Of a stretch of 64,000 nt of DNA, positions 44,438 through 53,201 are shown piece by piece; position 1 is the first letter of the stretch; the number at the start of each line of letters is the position of its first letter. The position numbers and the translations under genes were made by a program. This DNA comes from Ruegeria aquimaris (lineage in GTDB: Bacteria > Pseudomonadota > Alphaproteobacteria > Rhodobacterales > Rhodobacteraceae), in contig NZ_JAOWLB010000003.1 of the NCBI RefSeq assembly GCF_025751555.1, forward strand, positions 349,524 to 413,523. The letters run 5' to 3'. The notes under the pieces are model-generated. The model saw only the letters and a list, made by a program, of their open reading frames with translations, did not search any database and was not told the DNA's origin.

Positions 44438-45234
44438 CCTTGGTCCACTCCCAATATCCAGCCTTCCTCGGGTGCAGTCACATCCAGCCGCTGGGAAAGC
44501 TCGGCCTGCGGCAGGCGCGCCAGATCACCGGCCACCCGCTCCACCTGCCATGCATCCCTGATCCGGCCCTCAGGCGCCTTGCCCAAAGTCAACGAGGGCC
44601 AGATTTCCACCAATGCAACCGGCTTGTCCAACGGCTCGAACGGCCAGACAGAGACCCGCCCGGCAAAGCGACGCCGCAACCGCGCCAGCACCGGCAGCCC
44701 CATCATCACCTGCCCGCCGACCGCGCCCGCCCCGGCCATCTGCCAGCAAGTGAAAGCGCCTCGGGCACGATGCTCCACCGCGCGTCGGTCGGGAAACGGG
44801 TTGCGGTACACCTTCTTGGTGCGCGGCAACCCGGCGATATCCCGCTTCAACCCATTGGCCCAGAACGGCCCCTTGCCGCCCAGCCCCCGGTTGATCTCTC
44901 CGGCCAAATCGAACCGGTTATTGGCACCAGGTGCATCCTCGATCCGGGCCTCGAACCAGTCCCACAGCCGCAGCGGGTCGTCCGACCCGCTCACCGCACG
45001 CGCAAAGCCCGCCGGATAGCCAAAGGGAAAATCGAACCCCAGCATCAGCCGCCGCCCGGCGGCCAGAGCGGTTTCGATCAGATCGCACAGCCAGTTCTCG
45101 GCCAGCCCCCGGTTCCTGAGATAGACGGGCTCTGCCCCCGCGGCACAGGCCCAGATCGCATCCTTTCGCGGGCGCGGGCCGGTGTCGTTGCCGCCCGACC
45201 AGTCGACCATGGCAATGGTGTCAAAGGGTGTCAC
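44434..45234 (-). CDS. Unknown protein inside the molybdenum cofactor operon
   Basis: 266 residues from a GTG overlapping the mobB stop (GTGA); its own stop overlaps the moeA start. The N-terminal MVDWSGGNDTG followed later by LMLGFDFPFGYP gives two acidic strands that recall RNase H-like/DUF429 folds, and several conserved-looking Trp and Arg motifs follow (WANGLKRDIAGLPRTKKVYR). No signal peptide. Strict coupling on both sides suggests a part in cofactor synthesis or its use, but no function is established. Confidence 0.75.
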   Translation of the reverse strand: MTPFDTIAMVDWSGGNDTGPRPRKDAIWACAAGAEPVYLRNRGLAENWLCDLIETALAAGRRLMLGFDFPFGYPAGFARAVSGSDDPLRLWDWFEARIEDAPGANNRFDLAGEINRGLGGKGPFWANGLKRDIAGLPRTKKVYRNPFPDRRAVEHRARGAFTCWQMAGAGAVGGQVMMGLPVLARLRRRFAGRVSVWPFEPLDKPVALVEIWPSLTLGKAPEGRIRDAWQVERVAGDLARLPQAELSQRLDVTAPEEGWILGVDQG

Positions 45235-45722
45235 AGACCGACCTCGGAGAGGATGAAATCGGCAATCGCTCTTGTGTCGTTCAGGTCGAACACGGGCCGG
45301 TCGAGCGTCAGGGGCGTGTCGCTTGCAACAGCGCGGATGGTCGGATCACCCGGCGCGATCAGGTCTGTGCCCGCTTCGGCCCGAAACGCCTCGACCTTGG
45401 GATGCCCCTCGCGCTTGTACCCCTCGATCAGCACCAGATCGACCGGCGAAAGGCGCCCCAGCAGTTCGACCAAAGGCGGTTCCACCGCGCCGCGCAATTC
45501 GGTCATCTGCGCCACGCGATAACCCGAGGCAAGGATCACCTCGGACGCGCCCGCCTGCCGGTGCCGCCAGCTGTCGCGGCCCGGATGATCGACGTCGAAC
45601 GAGTGATGCGCGTGCTTGACGGTCGACACCGTCAGCCCGCGCCCGGTGATCTCGGCCACCAGCCGTTCCATCAGGCCGGTCTTGCCCGCATTCTTCCAGC
45701 CGGTGACGCCATAGATCCTCAT
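45231..45722 (-). CDS. mobB: Molybdopterin-guanine dinucleotide biosynthesis adaptor MobB
   Basis: 163 residues from the ATG overlapping the mobA stop (ATGA). P-loop GWKNAGKTGLMERL, then KHAHHSFDVDHPGRDSWRH, the MobB GTP-binding signature, and LVLIEGYKREGHPKVE. Assists MobA in making the guanine dinucleotide form of the cofactor. Confidence 0.94.
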   Translation of the reverse strand: MRIYGVTGWKNAGKTGLMERLVAEITGRGLTVSTVKHAHHSFDVDHPGRDSWRHRQAGASEVILASGYRVAQMTELRGAVEPPLVELLGRLSPVDLVLIEGYKREGHPKVEAFRAEAGTDLIAPGDPTIRAVASDTPLTLDRPVFDLNDTRAIADFILSEVGL

Positions 45723-46360
45723 GCGCGCTCCAACAGGGTTTCGGCCCGGGCCAGGTCCTCGGGCGTATTGACGTTGAAAAAGGGATCGAACGGCTCGGCC
45801 TGAAACAGCGCCTCGCGCCCGCCATGCCGGTCGGTCCACAGCACCACCTTGCGCAGGCCCTCGTTCAGCGCCGCGCGCAGATCATCGCGCAGCGCCACGG
45901 GCCAGAGACCGAATGTCGGGTGCCGGTTGACCTTGCCCCCCGATTTCAGCGCCGCGCCGTCGCGCGGGGTCGTGGCCAGCACCAGCGGATGCGCCTGCCC
46001 CTCGGACGCTTCGACCAACCGCGCCACCAGATCGCGCGGGAAAAACGGGGTGTCGGCGGCGGCGGTGACGATGCTGTCGGCTCCCTGCCCTGCGGCCCAG
46101 TCAAGCCCGGCCAGCACGCCCGCCAACGGCCCGGCAAACCCCTCGACCGTGTCGGGTAGCACCGGCAAGCCAAAGCCGTCAAACCGCGCCGGATCGCCAT
46201 TGGCATTGAGCGCCAGCCTCCCGACCTGCGGCGACAGCCGGTCGATCACATGGCCCAAGAGCGGCCGCCCGCCCAGCGGCAACAGCCCCTTGTCACCGCC
46301 CCCCATCCGGGTGGCGAGCCCACCGGCAAGGATCACACCCAACGGTCTACGTCCTGTCAT
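45719..46360 (-). CDS. mobA: Molybdenum cofactor guanylyltransferase
   Basis: 213 residues. Nucleotidyltransferase fold with the GTP loop ILAGGLATRMGGGDKGLLPL at the N-terminus, LPDTVEGFAGPLAGVLAGLD, and the acidic TAAADTPFFP metal site. Transfers GMP to molybdopterin. Preceded by taaggagaggg and a large palindrome that separates it from fdhD. Confidence 0.95.
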   Translation of the reverse strand: MTGRRPLGVILAGGLATRMGGGDKGLLPLGGRPLLGHVIDRLSPQVGRLALNANGDPARFDGFGLPVLPDTVEGFAGPLAGVLAGLDWAAGQGADSIVTAAADTPFFPRDLVARLVEASEGQAHPLVLATTPRDGAALKSGGKVNRHPTFGLWPVALRDDLRAALNEGLRKVVLWTDRHGGREALFQAEPFDPFFNVNTPEDLARAETLLERA

Positions 46361-46376
46361 GCCCTCTCCTTACGCG

Positions 46377-46398
46377 CCGGAAAACGCGCGTTTTCCGG
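46377..46398 (-). terminator. 22-bp perfect palindrome between fdhD and mobA
   Basis: ccggaaaacgcgcgttttccgg is fully self-complementary, followed by a second, imperfect dyad ccgattttcgcgcgaaattcgg (46400-46421) that abuts the fdhD stop. As RNA the two form tandem hairpins that could attenuate or process the operon transcript; as DNA they could bind a protein. Confidence 0.6.
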
Positions 46399-46421
46399 TC
46401 CGATTTTCGCGCGAAATTCGG

Positions 46422-47312
46422 TCACCCTTCCGCACTCTTCCGGCGATGTTTCCTGTCCTCGACCGGCACGCTGTCCGGGTCGGCATCCCAGACCAACCGC
46501 TCGGCCCCAGACAGACAGACAAACCGTTGCCCACGCATCCGGCCGATCAGGGTCAGCCCCACCTGCCGCGCGATCTCGACCCCCCAAGCGGTAAAGCCTG
46601 AGCGCGAGGCCAGCACCGGGATGCCCATCATCGCGGTCTTGATCACCATCTCCGAGGTCAGCCGCCCGGTGGTATAGAGGATCTTGTCCTCCGCCCCCTC
46701 GCCCGTCGACAGCATCCAGCCCGCGATCTTGTCCACCGCGTTATGGCGGCCCACATCCTCCATATAGACCAGCGGCCTGCTCTCGCGGCACAGCACCGTG
46801 CCATGGATGGCCCCAGCCTCCAGATACAGGGACGGCGTGCGGTTGATCCGCGCCGCCAGATCGTAGAGCCAGGATGTACGCACCTCTACCTGAGGCAAGC
46901 GCACCTCCTCCAGCCCCTCCATCATGTCGCCAAACACGGTGCCCACGGCACAGCCGCTGGTGCGGGTCTTTTTCTTCAGCTTTTCCTCGTGGCTGGTTTC
47001 CACCGCGGTGCGCACCACGACGGTTTCCAGGTCCTCGTCGTAATCGACGCCGGTGATCTCTTCATCCGGTTTCAGCATGCCCTGATTGCGCAGGAACCCC
47101 AACGCCAGATATTCGGGGTAATCCCCGATGGTCATGGCGGTCACGATCTCCTGACTGTTGAGGAAGATGGTCAGCGGGCGTTCCTCGACCACCGAGATAC
47201 GCGCGGGCGCACCGGTCTGGTCCAAACCCTCGACCGCGCGGGTCAGACGGGCGGCCCCCGGGTCGGGGGCGATGATGTAATCCGACAAGTCGTCCGAGAT
47301 AGCCAATTGCAA
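46422..47312 (-). CDS. fdhD: Formate dehydrogenase accessory sulfurtransferase FdhD
   Basis: 296 residues. Delivers sulfur to the molybdenum cofactor of formate dehydrogenase. The frame shows VEERPLTIFLNSQEIVTAMT, EYLALGFLRNQG, the cysteine loop TRTSGCAVGT (one Cys instead of the CXXC of the E. coli protein), VYMEDVGRHNAVDKI and TTGRLTSEMV. The start is taken as the TTG at 47312 after aaggaaaggg; another TTG two codons later is possible. Divergent from azlC. Confidence 0.92.
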   Translation of the reverse strand: MQLAISDDLSDYIIAPDPGAARLTRAVEGLDQTGAPARISVVEERPLTIFLNSQEIVTAMTIGDYPEYLALGFLRNQGMLKPDEEITGVDYDEDLETVVVRTAVETSHEEKLKKKTRTSGCAVGTVFGDMMEGLEEVRLPQVEVRTSWLYDLAARINRTPSLYLEAGAIHGTVLCRESRPLVYMEDVGRHNAVDKIAGWMLSTGEGAEDKILYTTGRLTSEMVIKTAMMGIPVLASRSGFTAWGVEIARQVGLTLIGRMRGQRFVCLSGAERLVWDADPDSVPVEDRKHRRKSAEG

Positions 47313-47361
47313 CCCTTTCCTTGGCCCGGTACAGCGGTCGGGCTTACCTTAGGATCTAGGA

Positions 47362-48078
47362 ATGTCCTTCACCACATCCAAATCCATCTACTGGAGGGGT
47401 TTTCGCGACGGCGCACCCTTCATCATGGTGGCGGCCCCCTTTGGCACGCTGTTCGGCGTCTTTGCGACCGAGGCCGGGCTGAACCTGATGCAGGTGATGA
47501 CCTTTACCGCCACGGTCTTTGCGGGCGCGGCGCAGTTCACCGCGCTGCAACTTCTGCTCGATGACACGCCGACACTGATCGTGCTGTTGTCGGCGCTGGC
47601 GGTGAACCTGCGGGTGGCGATGTATTCCGCCGCGCTGACGCCTTATCTGGGTGCCGCGCCGCTCTGGCAGCGCGCGGTTGCCGCCTATTTCACGGTGGAC
47701 CAGTCTTATGCCCTGTCCGTGGTGCGGTTCGAGACCGAGCCGGACCTGACCGTGCCGCAGCGGATGGCCTATTTCTTTGGCACTGTGACGCCGCTGGCGC
47801 CCGCCTGGTACCTGGCGACCTATCTGGGGGCCGTGCTGGGCACCCGCATCCCCGACAGCTGGGCGCTGGATTTCGCCCTGCCGATTACCTTTCTGGCAAT
47901 GATCGGGCCGATGCTGCGCACCCTGCCGCATGTGATCGCGGCGCTGGTCGCGATCGTGACCGCGCTGCTGACAGCCGGAGTGCCGTTCAACCTGGGCCTC
48001 TTGATCGCGGGCACCGCCGGCATGATGGCCGGTGCGCGGGCCGAAGTGGTGCTAGCCCGCAGGAGCTGGAACACATGA
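47362..48078 (+). CDS. azlC: AzlC-family branched-chain amino acid exporter large subunit
   Basis: 238 residues with about seven hydrophobic segments. FRDGAPFIMVAAPFGTLFGV and TVFAGAAQFTALQLL are family hallmarks, as is LAVNLRVAMYSAAL. Together with AzlD it exports branched-chain amino acids or analogues. Stop overlaps the azlD start (ATGA). Confidence 0.92.
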   Translation: MSFTTSKSIYWRGFRDGAPFIMVAAPFGTLFGVFATEAGLNLMQVMTFTATVFAGAAQFTALQLLLDDTPTLIVLLSALAVNLRVAMYSAALTPYLGAAPLWQRAVAAYFTVDQSYALSVVRFETEPDLTVPQRMAYFFGTVTPLAPAWYLATYLGAVLGTRIPDSWALDFALPITFLAMIGPMLRTLPHVIAALVAIVTALLTAGVPFNLGLLIAGTAGMMAGARAEVVLARRSWNT

Positions 48079-48407
48079 CCGAGATCGAACCATCAACCAT
48101 GTGGATCGTCATCGCCGGGCTTGCCTTTGGCAGCTTTGGCCTGCGCTTTGTCTTTATAGGGCTCGTGGGCGACCGCCCGCTGCCCGACTGGCTGCTGCGG
48201 CACCTGCGCTATACCGCCGTGGCCATCCTTCCCGCGCTGATCGCGCCTTTGGTGATCTGGCCGCAGGCCACCGGCGGTCAGCCCGATGTGCCCCGGATGA
48301 GCGCGGCGGCAGTGGCGCTTGCCGCCGGATACTGGTCGAAAAACGTGCTGGTCGCGATCTTTTCAGGCGCAGGCACGCTTTACGGCCTGCTCTACCTGCT
48401 GGGCTGA
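48075..48407 (+). CDS. azlD: AzlD-family exporter small subunit
   Basis: 110 residues, three to four hydrophobic segments (about 9-30, 48-66, 75-92 and 95-108). LLRHLRYTAVAILPALIAP is typical of AzlD. Works with AzlC. Convergent with the next gene, 8 bases apart. Confidence 0.9.
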   Translation: MTEIEPSTMWIVIAGLAFGSFGLRFVFIGLVGDRPLPDWLLRHLRYTAVAILPALIAPLVIWPQATGGQPDVPRMSAAAVALAAGYWSKNVLVAIFSGAGTLYGLLYLLG

Positions 48408-48415
48408 GACGAGGC

Positions 48416-49033
48416 TCAGCCCGGCTGGTTCAGCTTGGCGTTGTTGGCTGCCAGACCCTTTTGCAGGTCGGCATCGTCTTTTTCGTAGTACCGGTTGGTC
48501 ACCGCACCGGGACGCGAACCGAACTGATCGGCCAGCTTGGTCGGCTGAAAGGTCACCTTGATGTCGCTGAACCCCGGAATCTGCTGTAACAGCTGTGCGG
48601 TGTAATTTGCGCAATAGGCCCCTGGCACCGGTCCCATCTGGCGCGCCAGACGATAGGCGGCCTCGGCCTGTTCCGGCGTCACTTCCAGCTCTTGTACAAC
48701 CACGTGATGGGTCTCGCGCGCATGTGATCCGCGATAGGCGCGCTCGACCGCCGGGGTGATACCGAACAGGACATCGTTCTGCTCGGGCACGATATCGGCC
48801 CAGAACGATCCCGCCGGATCAAAGATCACCCGCTCGCTGGCATTGATCATCAGCGACGTATGCGCCCCCGCGCCCGAGCGGTTGTTGACCATGGTGTAGA
48901 GCGTCAGCTTCGCCGGGCCGGGATCGCGATAGCGCACGGCGGCCACGGTCGCATCATCGGCAAAAGGCGCACTCTGGCGCGTACAGGCGGCCGTACCGAC
49001 CGCCAGAGCGCAGACGATCAATGCTGCTTTCAC
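48416..49033 (-). CDS. Putative exported protein or lipoprotein of unknown function
   Basis: 205 residues from a GTG at 49033. The N-terminus (KAALIVCALAVGTAACTRQS) is a signal peptide with a possible but non-ideal lipobox TAAC. The body has TLYTMVNNRSGAGAHTSLMI, in which a His and Ser lie in a conserved-looking context, and GAYCANYTAQLL near residue 145. That Cys/His pattern might suggest an NlpC/P60-like or DUF4105-like fold, but this is not certain. Downstream of the CoxIV gene, 17 bases away. Confidence 0.75.
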   Translation of the reverse strand: MKAALIVCALAVGTAACTRQSAPFADDATVAAVRYRDPGPAKLTLYTMVNNRSGAGAHTSLMINASERVIFDPAGSFWADIVPEQNDVLFGITPAVERAYRGSHARETHHVVVQELEVTPEQAEAAYRLARQMGPVPGAYCANYTAQLLQQIPGFSDIKVTFQPTKLADQFGSRPGAVTNRYYEKDDADLQKGLAANNAKLNQPG

Positions 49034-49050
49034 GGAAGGTTCCCGCCGGA

Positions 49051-49185
49051 TCAGGAGGTGAAGACTGCCATGAACAGCAGAATGAAGAAAATCACCCATA
49101 CCACGCGGATGGTGAACTTGATGAAACCTTCAAAGGTCTGGGTCTGGGTGGTGATGTCCATCGAACCGGGTTTGAAATCAGCCAT
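49051..49185 (-). CDS. aa3-type cytochrome c oxidase subunit IV
   Basis: 44 residues, MADFKPGSMDITTQTQTFEG then one membrane helix (about 24-43, VVWVIFFILLFMAVF). This is the small bacterial CoxIV subunit (Pfam Bacteria CoxIV family) known from Paracoccus and Rhodobacter aa3 oxidases, where it sits by subunits I and III and is dispensable for activity. ATG preceded by aggaag. It is far from other oxidase genes in this window. Confidence 0.88.
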   Translation of the reverse strand: MADFKPGSMDITTQTQTFEGFIKFTIRVVWVIFFILLFMAVFTS

Positions 49186-49247
49186 AGTGGTCTTCCTATT
49201 CGCGTGTTTTTCGCTGGATAACGGATTCTCGCCGCCCTGTCACGACG

Positions 49248-49808
49248 TCATTCGCGCGCAGGCAGGGCAAGATCGAAAGGTGTGCATTGCGGGTAACCAT
49301 AGCCCCAACGCCAGGGCAGCCCGGAACAGGGGCCGCCGCCGAACCGTACCGCCATGTACATGGCGTCGGCAATCGTACCATAGGCCCGGCGCACCGTCTC
49401 GGGCGTCGTGTCATAGCGGGCGGCAAGCGTCTCCAGATGGCTTTCGCCCGTCTCACGCACGCAGGACCGCAATTCCTCGTCCGCCTGCACCCGGGCGTCA
49501 TAGCTGACCTCGGCGTCCTCCGCCCCGCCGCCGTTGTGATAGGCGCGGTCATGGATGATGCAGCAGGCCTCCCAAGGGGGGACATCCCCCTGCGCCGCGG
49601 CAAAATCGGGAAAGGTCTCGGCAACCAGCGTCCACCCTGCACTCAGCCCGCCGGAACAGCCATCGGTGGTAAAGGGCGCCAGCACGGCCTCGCTCCGCGT
49701 CGCCATGTACGACCGATGCGCGGGCAGTTCGACCACCCGCCCGATATCCTGCGCCGTGACGGGACCCGCGACAAGCAGGCAGCCAATCACAAGGTTACGG
49801 GCTCTCAT
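49248..49808 (-). CDS. Exported phospholipase A2-like protein
   Basis: 186 residues with a signal peptide (about 1-20, LVIGCLLVAGPVTAQ). The mature protein contains WEACCIIHDRAYHNGG, close to the phospholipase A2 active-site pattern CCxxHDxxY, with the His-Asp pair, plus further Cys residues (DGCSGG, LRSCVRE, GPCSGL, YPQCTP) that could form disulfides. The calcium loop is not obvious. Its ATG lies inside the end of the GDPD gene (14-base overlap). Hydrolysis of acyl esters in phospholipids is inferred, not proven. Confidence 0.75.
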   Translation of the reverse strand: MRARNLVIGCLLVAGPVTAQDIGRVVELPAHRSYMATRSEAVLAPFTTDGCSGGLSAGWTLVAETFPDFAAAQGDVPPWEACCIIHDRAYHNGGGAEDAEVSYDARVQADEELRSCVRETGESHLETLAARYDTTPETVRRAYGTIADAMYMAVRFGGGPCSGLPWRWGYGYPQCTPFDLALPARE

Positions 49809-51633
49809 CGCGATACTCCTTCGCATCCGCCTCCCAGCCCATTTCCTGGGTCAGCCACAACAGCACCCGTTCCGCCGGGTTCAGCGTCGCCCGCACCTCC
49901 AGCACCTCGCGTGCCATGGCCGGTTCGTCGGTGATCAGCCCATCGACCCCAAGCGAGATCATCTTGGACATCAAGAGCGGCTCGTTGACGGTCCAGACAT
50001 AGATGTCCTTGCCCGCCGCATGCACTGCGCGCACCAGTGACGGACGCAGGCTGGCGGTGCTGACGGCGATGAAATCGCCCTCCAAGCCGGCCAGATCGCC
50101 AACAGCGGTGGCCGCCAGAACCCCGGTGCGCCAGTCAGGGCGCAGCGCCCGCATCTTTTGCACCGCCGGGTATTTCAGCGACATGGTGGCGATCTGGTCC
50201 TGCATCCCCAGTTCCTCGACCAGGGCAATGACACGGTTCTCCAGATCCACATCGTGTCCGTAGTACTTCAGTTCGATCAGCACCCGGGACTTGTCCCTCG
50301 CCGCTTCCAGAATCGCTCGCAGGGTTGGCGTCCGCTCGCCGGAATACTCTGGCGCGTACCAGCCGCCGATGTCTATGGCCTCCAGATCCTGCATCTTGGC
50401 ATCCCAGATCTTGGTCGGCACGCCCGCCAGCTTCATGAAATCGCTGTCATGCATCACCACGATTTCGCCATCGGCGGTTTCCTGCACGTCGATCTCGACC
50501 CAGTCGGCCCCATCCTCAATCGCCTTCACGACCGAGGCCATGGTGTTTTCCGGCCGCGACCCCGCCGCGCCCCGGTGGCCGATGACGGTCACGTCGTCCT
50601 CGGCCGTCAGTTGCGTCAAGAGTCCGTCGCCGACCCAGGCGCCGATCCCCAAGGCGACCGCCGCAATGCCCGCCGCCCCGAACAGGCGTCCGCGCAGACC
50701 CACGCGCGCCGAAGCCGCCGGAACCGTCGCCGTCCCGCCATAGAACCCGTCCAGAACCTTGGCCAGCGCCCCCAGGCCAATCGCCGACAGCACCAGACCG
50801 GCCAGCGCCCAAAGGCCCAGCACCAGCGCGATCAGGATCAGGGCCCGGCGCAGGCCGCCTTCGGCCGGAATCGGGATCAGGGCCATCGCCAGATTGGCCA
50901 TAGCGGCGATACCGGCGGCAATGGCGATACGGATCGTCACCCAGATCACCAGTTCAATCTTCAGCCCAGTCCGGCGCGCGCCCATCCGGCGGGTGCTTTC
51001 GGCAAAGACCTCGCGCGGGCGCATCCCGTCGAACAGCACCAGGTGCAGCGCCAGCGCCCAGCCCGACAGGCGCAAGATCAGCACGCCGGCCAGTACCAGC
51101 ACGATCAGCCCGATCAGCACCACCGCCACCCAGAACGCGGGCGGATGGAAGGTCAGGTAATAGTTGATGTCATAGTCGGTCAGTTTCCACCACGCGACCA
51201 GCCCCGCCACCGCAGCAAACGGCGCGATCAGCAGCAAGAGCCGCAGGATGAACAGAACCGCAAAGCTCAAGAGCGCCCGCACCCGGCGAAACACCAGCGC
51301 AAAGGCCGCGCTTCCGGTGCGCCAGACGTCCGCTTCAGGGCTTCGCAGGCTGGCCGCCATGACCGAAAAGCTCAGCACCTCGGCCACCAGCAGCACGCTC
51401 AGCACGCCAAGGGTCGCCACGAATCCCAGTGGCGACAGGATAAACCGCGCGATGTCCTGATCGGTCAGCGCCGATTGGTCAGACAATGCAACGGCAAGGT
51501 TGATCAGCCCCGCCAAGGATGGCGCGATCAGGGCCAGCGCCAGCAGGCGCAAGGCGGCGTAGAGGGGCACAAAAAGCGCCCGTCGCGACCATGACCGGCG
51601 CCAGGCTGAAACGACATTCGACAAATGTGACAC
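49795..51633 (-). CDS. Glycerophosphodiester phosphodiesterase with N-terminal membrane domain
   Basis: 612 residues from a GTG with gggaga upstream. The N-terminal half (about 1-345) has at least eight hydrophobic segments, and the C-terminal half (about 360-605) is a GDPD barrel: VIGHRGAAGSRPENTMASV with the catalytic His, WVEIDVQ metal ligands, VVMHDSDF second catalytic His, and VWTVNEP. Releases glycerol 3-phosphate from glycerophosphodiesters such as deacylated phospholipids. Start position is moderately certain. Confidence 0.9.
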   Translation of the reverse strand: MSHLSNVVSAWRRSWSRRALFVPLYAALRLLALALIAPSLAGLINLAVALSDQSALTDQDIARFILSPLGFVATLGVLSVLLVAEVLSFSVMAASLRSPEADVWRTGSAAFALVFRRVRALLSFAVLFILRLLLLIAPFAAVAGLVAWWKLTDYDINYYLTFHPPAFWVAVVLIGLIVLVLAGVLILRLSGWALALHLVLFDGMRPREVFAESTRRMGARRTGLKIELVIWVTIRIAIAAGIAAMANLAMALIPIPAEGGLRRALILIALVLGLWALAGLVLSAIGLGALAKVLDGFYGGTATVPAASARVGLRGRLFGAAGIAAVALGIGAWVGDGLLTQLTAEDDVTVIGHRGAAGSRPENTMASVVKAIEDGADWVEIDVQETADGEIVVMHDSDFMKLAGVPTKIWDAKMQDLEAIDIGGWYAPEYSGERTPTLRAILEAARDKSRVLIELKYYGHDVDLENRVIALVEELGMQDQIATMSLKYPAVQKMRALRPDWRTGVLAATAVGDLAGLEGDFIAVSTASLRPSLVRAVHAAGKDIYVWTVNEPLLMSKMISLGVDGLITDEPAMAREVLEVRATLNPAERVLLWLTQEMGWEADAKEYRDESP

Positions 51634-51692
51634 GGCGCAATCTCCCGCAATAATTACGGGTATTGAACGGCTTGACCGCCCGGATCGCAAGC

Positions 51693-52151
51693 TTATTCCG
51701 GCTTGCTCTCCAGATCCGCCGCCAGCCGAAAACCGATGCGATGCGCCGGTTCGTCCCGCGCCACCGCCAGCATAGCGCGCAGCGTCACGTTCAATTGGCT
51801 GACATGCTGCACCAGCTGGGTCCGCGCGCCGGTCTCGTCAACGCCATAGAAGGTCACGATATCGGGGTCGAAATACCCCATGCCCTGAATCCGCAGAATG
51901 CCCGCCCCGCCACCGACAAAGCCCATGGCGACCTCCTGCGTGGCGTCGAGCTGCTTTTCAAAGTTCTGGATATAGATGATCAGCCGCTCATAGGCCCATT
52001 GCGCCGGGCTCTTGCCGGTCGTGGAGCGCTGCAAGGTCTCGGGGACCAGGGGTTCGCATGGCTCACTGTCCGGGTCCGCATGCACCTCGTGACAACGCGG
52101 CATCGCCTCGGCCTCGGCATATTCGGCCGACGTTTCGATCTTGTTTTCCAT
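51693..52151 (-). CDS. DUF6173-like hypothetical protein
   Basis: 152 residues, acidic at the N-terminus. The central SPAQWAYERLIIYIQNFEKQ and FVGGGAGILRIQGMGYFDPD recur in a family of unknown function that I take to be DUF6173. No signal peptide, no membrane segment. Three bases downstream of the metallo-hydrolase gene, so in the same operon. Confidence 0.8.
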   Translation of the reverse strand: MENKIETSAEYAEAEAMPRCHEVHADPDSEPCEPLVPETLQRSTTGKSPAQWAYERLIIYIQNFEKQLDATQEVAMGFVGGGAGILRIQGMGYFDPDIVTFYGVDETGARTQLVQHVSQLNVTLRAMLAVARDEPAHRIGFRLAADLESKPE

Positions 52152-52154
52152 CGC

Positions 52155-53201
52155 TCACCCCTTGCGCTGGTAGAGCCAGGCCCCGTCCTCGCGGCGGGTC
52201 CGGATCACGTCCCCAGTATGGTAGAGATGGTTCACATGTGCCACCGCTTCAACCAGCGCCAGCCCGTATTCGCCCTCGCCGATGGTCCGCTTGAAGAGCG
52301 GCGCGAAACACTCGGACGCCGCCTTGGGCGTGTCCAGATGGTCCAGCAGCCGCGTCAGCGCGCCGTGGTGATTGTCGATCAACTGCCGCATCCGGATCGG
52401 CAGGCCGGTAAAGGGCAGCTTGTGCCCGCCCAGCGCCAGATGCTCGGGCCGGGCCAGCGGCGCCAGCCGCTCGCAGGTTTCCAGCCAGTCGGCCAGCGGG
52501 TCGGCCAGCGGCTCGGTGGCATAGACCCCGATATTGGGGCTGATCGAGCTCAGGATCTGGTCGCCGGTGATCACCAGATTGTCGTCGCGGCTCCAGAAGG
52601 TCGCATGTTCTGGCGCATGGCCATTGCCCATATGCACGTCCCAATCGCGCCCGCCCATGCGGAACACGTCACCCTGCTTGATCCGGGTGAAGCCCAGCGG
52701 CATCGGATAGACCATGTCGGCAAAGTTGAACGGCCGCTCGGCCATCCGCTTGGCCAGCACCTCGGGCGCCATGCCCGCGCTACGGTAATAGTCGAGCGTT
52801 TCCTCGGGCCAGGTCTCCTGCACGTCCAGCGTCAGCATCCGCGCAAACAGCCAGGCGGTGCGGGTGGTGACCAGCTCGGCGCCCAGTTCTGACTGGAACC
52901 AACCCACATTGCCCATGTGATCGGGGTGATGATGGGTTGCCACCACGCGGCGCACAGGTTTACCCGCCAGCGGCCCGTCGATCAGCGTCTGCCAGATGGC
53001 GCGGGTCTTCTTTGACGAAAACCCGGTGTCGATCACCGTCCAGCCATCGCCGTCATCCAGCGCATAGACGTTCACATGGTCCAGCTTCATCGGCAGCGGC
53101 AGCCGCATCCACAACACGCCCTCGGCGATCTCTATCGCCGTACCGTGCTTGGGCGGCTCGTCCCACGGGTAACGCATCGCCAGCCCCGGCGCCCGGTCCA
53201 T
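52155..53201 (-). CDS. Metallo-beta-lactamase-fold hydrolase
   Basis: 348 residues from the ATG sharing a base with the acyl-CoA dehydrogenase stop (TGATG); a GTG one codon earlier is possible. The zinc-binding HxHxDH motif appears as ATHHHPDHMGN, followed by further His ligands (NGHAPEHATFW, LALGGHKLP) and an Asp in VITGDQI. Fold members include thioesterase and glyoxalase II-like enzymes. Direct coupling to an acyl-CoA dehydrogenase suggests an acyl-thioester or lactone substrate. Confidence 0.9.
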   Translation of the reverse strand: MDRAPGLAMRYPWDEPPKHGTAIEIAEGVLWMRLPLPMKLDHVNVYALDDGDGWTVIDTGFSSKKTRAIWQTLIDGPLAGKPVRRVVATHHHPDHMGNVGWFQSELGAELVTTRTAWLFARMLTLDVQETWPEETLDYYRSAGMAPEVLAKRMAERPFNFADMVYPMPLGFTRIKQGDVFRMGGRDWDVHMGNGHAPEHATFWSRDDNLVITGDQILSSISPNIGVYATEPLADPLADWLETCERLAPLARPEHLALGGHKLPFTGLPIRMRQLIDNHHGALTRLLDHLDTPKAASECFAPLFKRTIGEGEYGLALVEAVAHVNHLYHTGDVIRTRREDGAWLYQRKG

